This document shows positions 60,706 to 64,000 of a stretch of 64,000 nt of DNA, in pieces. Position 1 is the stretch's first letter. Each line of letters opens with the position of its first letter. The stretch comes from Parafrankia discariae (lineage in GTDB: Bacteria; Actinomycetota; Actinomycetes; Frankiales; Frankiaceae): assembly GCF_000373365.1 (NCBI RefSeq), contig NZ_KB891203.1:1-64000 (forward strand), read 5' to 3'. Made by a program: the position numbers and the translations under genes. Under the pieces are notes generated by a model, which made no database searches, was not told the origin of the DNA, and saw only the letters and a program-made list of their open reading frames with translations.

Positions 60706-61731
60706 TCACCCGAAGAAGACCTCCGCCTCGCCGTACAGGTGCTCGGGGACGGTCTTGAGCTCACCGGTCGCCTCGCGCAGCGGCACCCGGTCGATCCGGG
60801 TGCCGTGCAGGGCGACCATCGTCCCGAAGTCGCCCTCGTGCACGGCGTCGACGGCGTGCAGTCCGAACCGGGTGGCCAGCCAGCGGTCGAAGGCGGTCGG
60901 TGTCCCGCCGCGCTGGACGTGCCCGAGCACCGTCGCCCGGGTCTCCCGGCCGGTCCGGCCGCGGATCTCGGTCTCGAGCAGACCGGAGATGCCCTGCAGG
61001 CGCACGTGGCCGAAGGCGTCCAGCTCGCCCTCCCGGGCCATGGCGGTGCCGGCGATCGGCCGGGCACCCTCGGCCACCACGATGATCGGCGCGTAGCGGG
61101 TGGCGAAGCGCTGCTCGACGAAGGCGCAGACCTTGTCGATGTCGAAGGGCCGCTCGGGGATGAGGATGACGTTCGCGCCGGCGGCCATCCCGCTGTGCAG
61201 GGCGATCCACCCGGCGTGGCGGCCCATGACCTCGACGACGAGGACGCGGTGATGGCTCTCCGCCGTCGTGTGCAGGCGGTCGATGGCCTCCATCGCGATG
61301 TTCACCGCGGTGTCGAAGCCGAACGTGTAGTCGGTGGCGGAGAGGTCGTTGTCGATCGTCTTCGGGACCCCGACGACCGGGATTCCCTCCGCGTGCAGGC
61401 GCGCGGCGGCGCCGAGGGTGTCCTCGCCGCCGACGGCGACGATGGCGTCCACGCCGGTGCGGTCAAGGGTCTCCCGGATCCGGGACGGGCCGTCCGCCGC
61501 GGCGAACGGGTTCGTCCGGCTGGAGCCGAGGATCGTCCCGCCGCGGGGCAGGATGCCGCGCACGGCCGTCACGTCCAACGGGACGGTGTCGTTCTCCAGC
61601 GGTCCCCGCCAGCCGTCCCGGAAGCCGACGAAGCTGTGGCCGTACACGCCGACGCCCTTGCGGACGACGGCACGGATCACCGCGTTCAGACCAGGACAGT
61701 CGCCACCGCCGGTCAGTACACCGATCTTCAC
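60706..61731 (-). CDS. pfkA: 6-phosphofructokinase with PPi-type active-site residues
   Basis: A 341-residue PfkA-family enzyme. M-K-I-G-V-L-T-G-G-G-D-C-P-G-L-N-A at the N-terminus, G-G-E-D at 101-104, P-K-T-I-D-N-D at 123-129, M-G-R-H-A-G-W and the G-H-V-Q-R-G-G region are all present. Asp104 (Gly in E. coli ATP-PFK) and Lys124 (Gly in E. coli) are the two residues that define pyrophosphate-dependent PFKs, so the donor is probably PPi and the reaction reversible. GTG 61731. No other glycolytic gene adjoins. Confidence 0.9.
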   Translation of the reverse strand: MKIGVLTGGGDCPGLNAVIRAVVRKGVGVYGHSFVGFRDGWRGPLENDTVPLDVTAVRGILPRGGTILGSSRTNPFAAADGPSRIRETLDRTGVDAIVAVGGEDTLGAAARLHAEGIPVVGVPKTIDNDLSATDYTFGFDTAVNIAMEAIDRLHTTAESHHRVLVVEVMGRHAGWIALHSGMAAGANVILIPERPFDIDKVCAFVEQRFATRYAPIIVVAEGARPIAGTAMAREGELDAFGHVRLQGISGLLETEIRGRTGRETRATVLGHVQRGGTPTAFDRWLATRFGLHAVDAVHEGDFGTMVALHGTRIDRVPLREATGELKTVPEHLYGEAEVFFG

Positions 61732-61856
61732 GCCCCAGGGCCTCTCTGTTCGAGTCGCCCCCGATCTGCGGCACGTCGCCGGCGGCAGCCTAGCTCCCCG
61801 CGGGCCCCGAAAGACCCCACACCACAAACACGGCGCGGCAAACCGAACCCTCTCCG

Positions 61857-62393
61857 TCAGTCGGCGGCGGGCCCAGGGGACTTCGGGGCGAGGCCGGCGC
61901 GCAGTGGCGCGAGGATGGCCCAGCGGGCCAGGTTGTGCCGCGCGTCGGCCAGTGCGTCGTGCGCGTCGGGCGGCGGCGGGGGCAGCCCGGGGCTGCCGAC
62001 GTCCTCCCAGAGCTGGCGCAGGTCGCGGGTGAACCGCGGCAGCCGACGCGGCAGCGCGGGCATCTTCCCGAAGAGCTGGCAGAGCACGACGTGGTCGTAG
62101 GCGGCGTACCAGGCCCACAGCTCCGGCGAGCCGTCCGCGGTCAGGAAGCGCGCGACCTCGTCGCGGATCCGTTCCCGCGACATCCAGGCCGGGCTGGCCG
62201 GCGAGGGCAGCCGGTCCAGGACGTTGCGGCGCACCCAGGGGACGGCGTGCGCGGGGTCGAACTCCGTCGAGACTGCGTAGAGCTCCCGCGTCCCGTCCTC
62301 GCTGACGATCCCGATGCTGACCAGGTCGAGCCAGTGATGGCCGCCGTCGTCGCGCTCGATGAACTCGGTGTCGTAGAAGAAACGGCCGCCCAC
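61857..62393 (-). CDS. RNase AS-type 3'-5' exoribonuclease
   Basis: A 178-residue DEDDh exonuclease like Rv2179c (RNase AS), which degrades adenylate-containing RNA ends. D8-T-E10 in F-Y-D-T-E-F is motif I, then W-A-W-Y-A-A-Y-D-H near 95 and D-A-H144-D-A-L-A-D149-A-R-H at motif III carry the remaining acidic residues and catalytic His. Its place beside the DAHP synthase locus matches Mycobacterium. The GTG at 62393 has a GGAGG with unusually short spacing. Confidence 0.88.
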   Translation of the reverse strand: MGGRFFYDTEFIERDDGGHHWLDLVSIGIVSEDGTRELYAVSTEFDPAHAVPWVRRNVLDRLPSPASPAWMSRERIRDEVARFLTADGSPELWAWYAAYDHVVLCQLFGKMPALPRRLPRFTRDLRQLWEDVGSPGLPPPPPDAHDALADARHNLARWAILAPLRAGLAPKSPGPAAD

Positions 62394-62503
62394 GCCTCCA
62401 GTGTGCTCCGCCCGCCCGACCCGCCGGAGACCGCCCGTCCCCAGCCCGGAACTGCGCCGGTCAGGCGCTGGTCAGGCGCCGGTCAGCGGCCGGGCGGCCA
62501 CGG

Positions 62504-63961
62504 TCAGCGGCGGCGCAGCCGGACGAACACAGGGCCGAGCGCGGCGGCCGCGGCGGCGGCGCCCAGCAGCGGCAGGACCAGCAGGAGCAGGACGGGGTCG
62601 TCGTCGGCACCGTCGGCCCCGTCGGAGTCGTCGGCCGCGGAGGTCGCCGCGGGTGTCCCGGCGGCTCCGGCGGCTCCGGTACCCGCACCCGCGGCGGACC
62701 CCGCGGCGGCGGCGCAGTTCACCGCGCCGGCGCGGGTGGGCGCGGCCGGCGCCGGACCGCCCGCGGCCGGCACCACCTCCACGCTGACCCGGGTCGCGCC
62801 CGTGACCGCGACCACGCACAGCACCCCGGCTCCGGGCGCGGAGGTGACCTGGCCGCCGGTGACCCGCGCCTGGTAACCCGACGGATAGGCCCACGCAGGC
62901 AGGACGACCGCCGTCGGCGTGCCCGGAGGGAACGTCCCGCCGCCGGCCCGGGACGGCCGGAAGGTGAGCCGGAAGACTCCCGCGCCGTCGCGCCTGGCCG
63001 ACTCCGGCACGCCCGCCACGGCGGCCGGGTAGGGCCGTACGATCTCCGCCGGCGGCGCGGCGGGGGCCCGCACCTCGCCCGGCCCGATGCCGGTCGCGGT
63101 GGGCTCGGCGGCCGGGCCGTCGAAGAACCAGCCCAGTCCGAACGTGTCCCCGGCGTCGGCCAACGCGGCGGCCCGGCGCGCGGAGCCGTCCACCCAGCCG
63201 GTGACGTACCCGGCTCCCTCGGTGGCCGCGACCCGCGCCGCCGGGTCGAACGGCGCCGGCTGCTCGACCCAGAGCGTGTGGTTCGCGTCGGCGGCCCGCA
63301 CGGCGCCGGCGAGCTCCGTCGCGTCGGCGCCGGCCGGTACCTCGTAGCCGATCAGCCCGGTCACCCCGCCGAACCGGCCGGCCAGGCGGGTCAGGCCGGA
63401 CGTCAGGTCGGCGCCCGAGGGGGTGTAGCCGGCGGCGCCCGGGACGATCCGCAGCACCACGGCGAACCCGCGGCCGGTCAGCTCCCGGACGACTGCGCCC
63501 GCCTGGTCGAGACCGCCCAGTTCCTGGTCGCCCGGTGGCGGGGCCTCGCCCGACGGCGGGAACAGCCCACCGCGGGTCATCGGGATCTCCAGCCGCAGGC
63601 CGGTGAAACCGAACTCGAGCCACTGCGCGATCTCGCCGGCGCTGGGAACCCGCCCGGCCGGGACGGTGACTCCGCGCGGCAGGACGACCCGTCCGTCACT
63701 GTCAGTGAGATTGGTGCCGGTGCGCGTCACGGTGCCCGGCGGCACCCGGGGGCCGCCGACGGTCGACGCGGCTGGCGCGGTCGTGGTGGCTGGGGTGGCT
63801 GGGGTGGTCGTGGCGGCGGCCCGGCCGGACAGACCGATGCCGATGTAGGACGGGAGAGGCGCGGCGACGAGGGCGGCCGCGAGCACCGCCGTCGCCCACC
63901 TGGGCGGGCGGCCGCCCCGACGGCCGTCTGCGTCTCGCGAACCACCAGCAAAGCCGCGCAC
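62504..63961 (-). CDS. GH5-like (endoglycoceramidase-type) surface protein, probably non-catalytic
   Basis: A 485-residue secreted or anchored protein: signal-like N-terminal helix (about 21-37), Thr/Ala-rich stalk, a TIM-barrel-like domain (about 75-330) with L-T-D-S-D-G-R-V-V-L-P-R-G-V-T-V and G-F-T-G-L-R-L-E-I, a C-terminal beta domain (about 340-420), an Ala/Gly-rich linker and a C-terminal membrane helix with basic tail. The GH5 acid/base motif N-E-P is replaced by G-Y-E-V-P-A-G, and no T-E-F-G-type nucleophile is seen, so hydrolysis is doubtful. GTG 63961 lies near the window edge; the gene appears complete. Confidence 0.65.
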   Translation of the reverse strand: MRGFAGGSRDADGRRGGRPPRWATAVLAAALVAAPLPSYIGIGLSGRAAATTTPATPATTTAPAASTVGGPRVPPGTVTRTGTNLTDSDGRVVLPRGVTVPAGRVPSAGEIAQWLEFGFTGLRLEIPMTRGGLFPPSGEAPPPGDQELGGLDQAGAVVRELTGRGFAVVLRIVPGAAGYTPSGADLTSGLTRLAGRFGGVTGLIGYEVPAGADATELAGAVRAADANHTLWVEQPAPFDPAARVAATEGAGYVTGWVDGSARRAAALADAGDTFGLGWFFDGPAAEPTATGIGPGEVRAPAAPPAEIVRPYPAAVAGVPESARRDGAGVFRLTFRPSRAGGGTFPPGTPTAVVLPAWAYPSGYQARVTGGQVTSAPGAGVLCVVAVTGATRVSVEVVPAAGGPAPAAPTRAGAVNCAAAAGSAAGAGTGAAGAAGTPAATSAADDSDGADGADDDPVLLLLVLPLLGAAAAAAALGPVFVRLRRR

Positions 63962-64000
63962 CGTGCAATCTTGCCGTGCGGGTGTGGAACCGCTCAGACC

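Overview
The window is high-GC actinobacterial chromosome. Strong third-position G/C, GTG starts, 4-bp ATGA/GTGA gene overlaps and G/C-rich terminators without T-tracts all fit. Two gene neighbourhoods match actinobacterial core blocks known from Mycobacterium: ahpE - DUF3052 - aceE (like Rv2238c-Rv2241), and Rv2175c-like protein - PASTA kinase - class II DAHP synthase - RNase AS (like Rv2175c-Rv2179c). The overall style suggests Frankia or a relative, but that is an impression and not a demonstrated identification.

Region 1 (1-19.6 kb) is the right part of an integrated element. It ends with a tyrosine integrase (18304-19380, minus) beside tRNA-Val(UAC) (19536-19607, minus), the likely attachment gene. 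The left edge carries the end of an IS256-type insertion sequence. From 10.8 kb down to 0.3 kb runs one long minus-strand early or replication operon of about 27 small genes, most overlapping by 4 to 8 bp. It includes a BldD-like regulator with an intact c-di-GMP signature, a phage-type replication protein whose gene contains nine tandem 11-bp repeats, two HNH-type proteins, a GmhB-like phosphatase, small zinc-ribbon proteins and membrane proteins. A divergent pair of XRE regulators (10.8/11.2 kb) is the likely control switch. The 11.9-18.3 kb part is cargo: a large XRE/TPR-like regulator, an aminoglycoside-phosphotransferase-like kinase, a NUDIX hydrolase, a DUF397-like protein and a Panacea-type toxin-antitoxin pair. 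No capsid, portal, terminase large subunit or FtsK-type transfer gene is visible.

Region 2 (19.7-37.4 kb) is chromosome: a zinc-ribbon protein, AhpE peroxiredoxin, a DUF4234 membrane protein, DUF3052, a YjbQ-family protein, the E1 subunit AceE, a PAP2-diacylglycerol kinase fusion, DUF5999, two membrane glycosyltransferases, a CoA-binding protein, a HAD phosphatase, a lone RelE-like toxin and TerD.

Region 3 (37.8-45.5 kb) is a tightly overlapping three-gene operon encoding a MukF/JetA-like, a MukE/JetB-like and a 1745-residue MukB/JetC-like SMC ATPase, with no JetD/MksG nuclease gene beside it. This is the best candidate here for an undescribed variant of an SMC plasmid-defence or condensin system.

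Region 4 (45.6-64 kb) is core metabolism and signalling: a membrane-anchored Ig-like protein, a split lycopene cyclase, thiamine genes (thiE-thiS, and thiG-thiH behind a TPP riboswitch with a flavoprotein reductase downstream), an Rv2175c-like DNA-binding protein, a Gfo/Idh oxidoreductase, a four-PASTA Ser/Thr kinase, a DUF5667 protein rich in short repeats, class II DAHP synthase, a phosphofructokinase with pyrophosphate-type residues (Asp104, Lys124), RNase AS and a GH5-like surface protein that seems to lack its catalytic glutamates.
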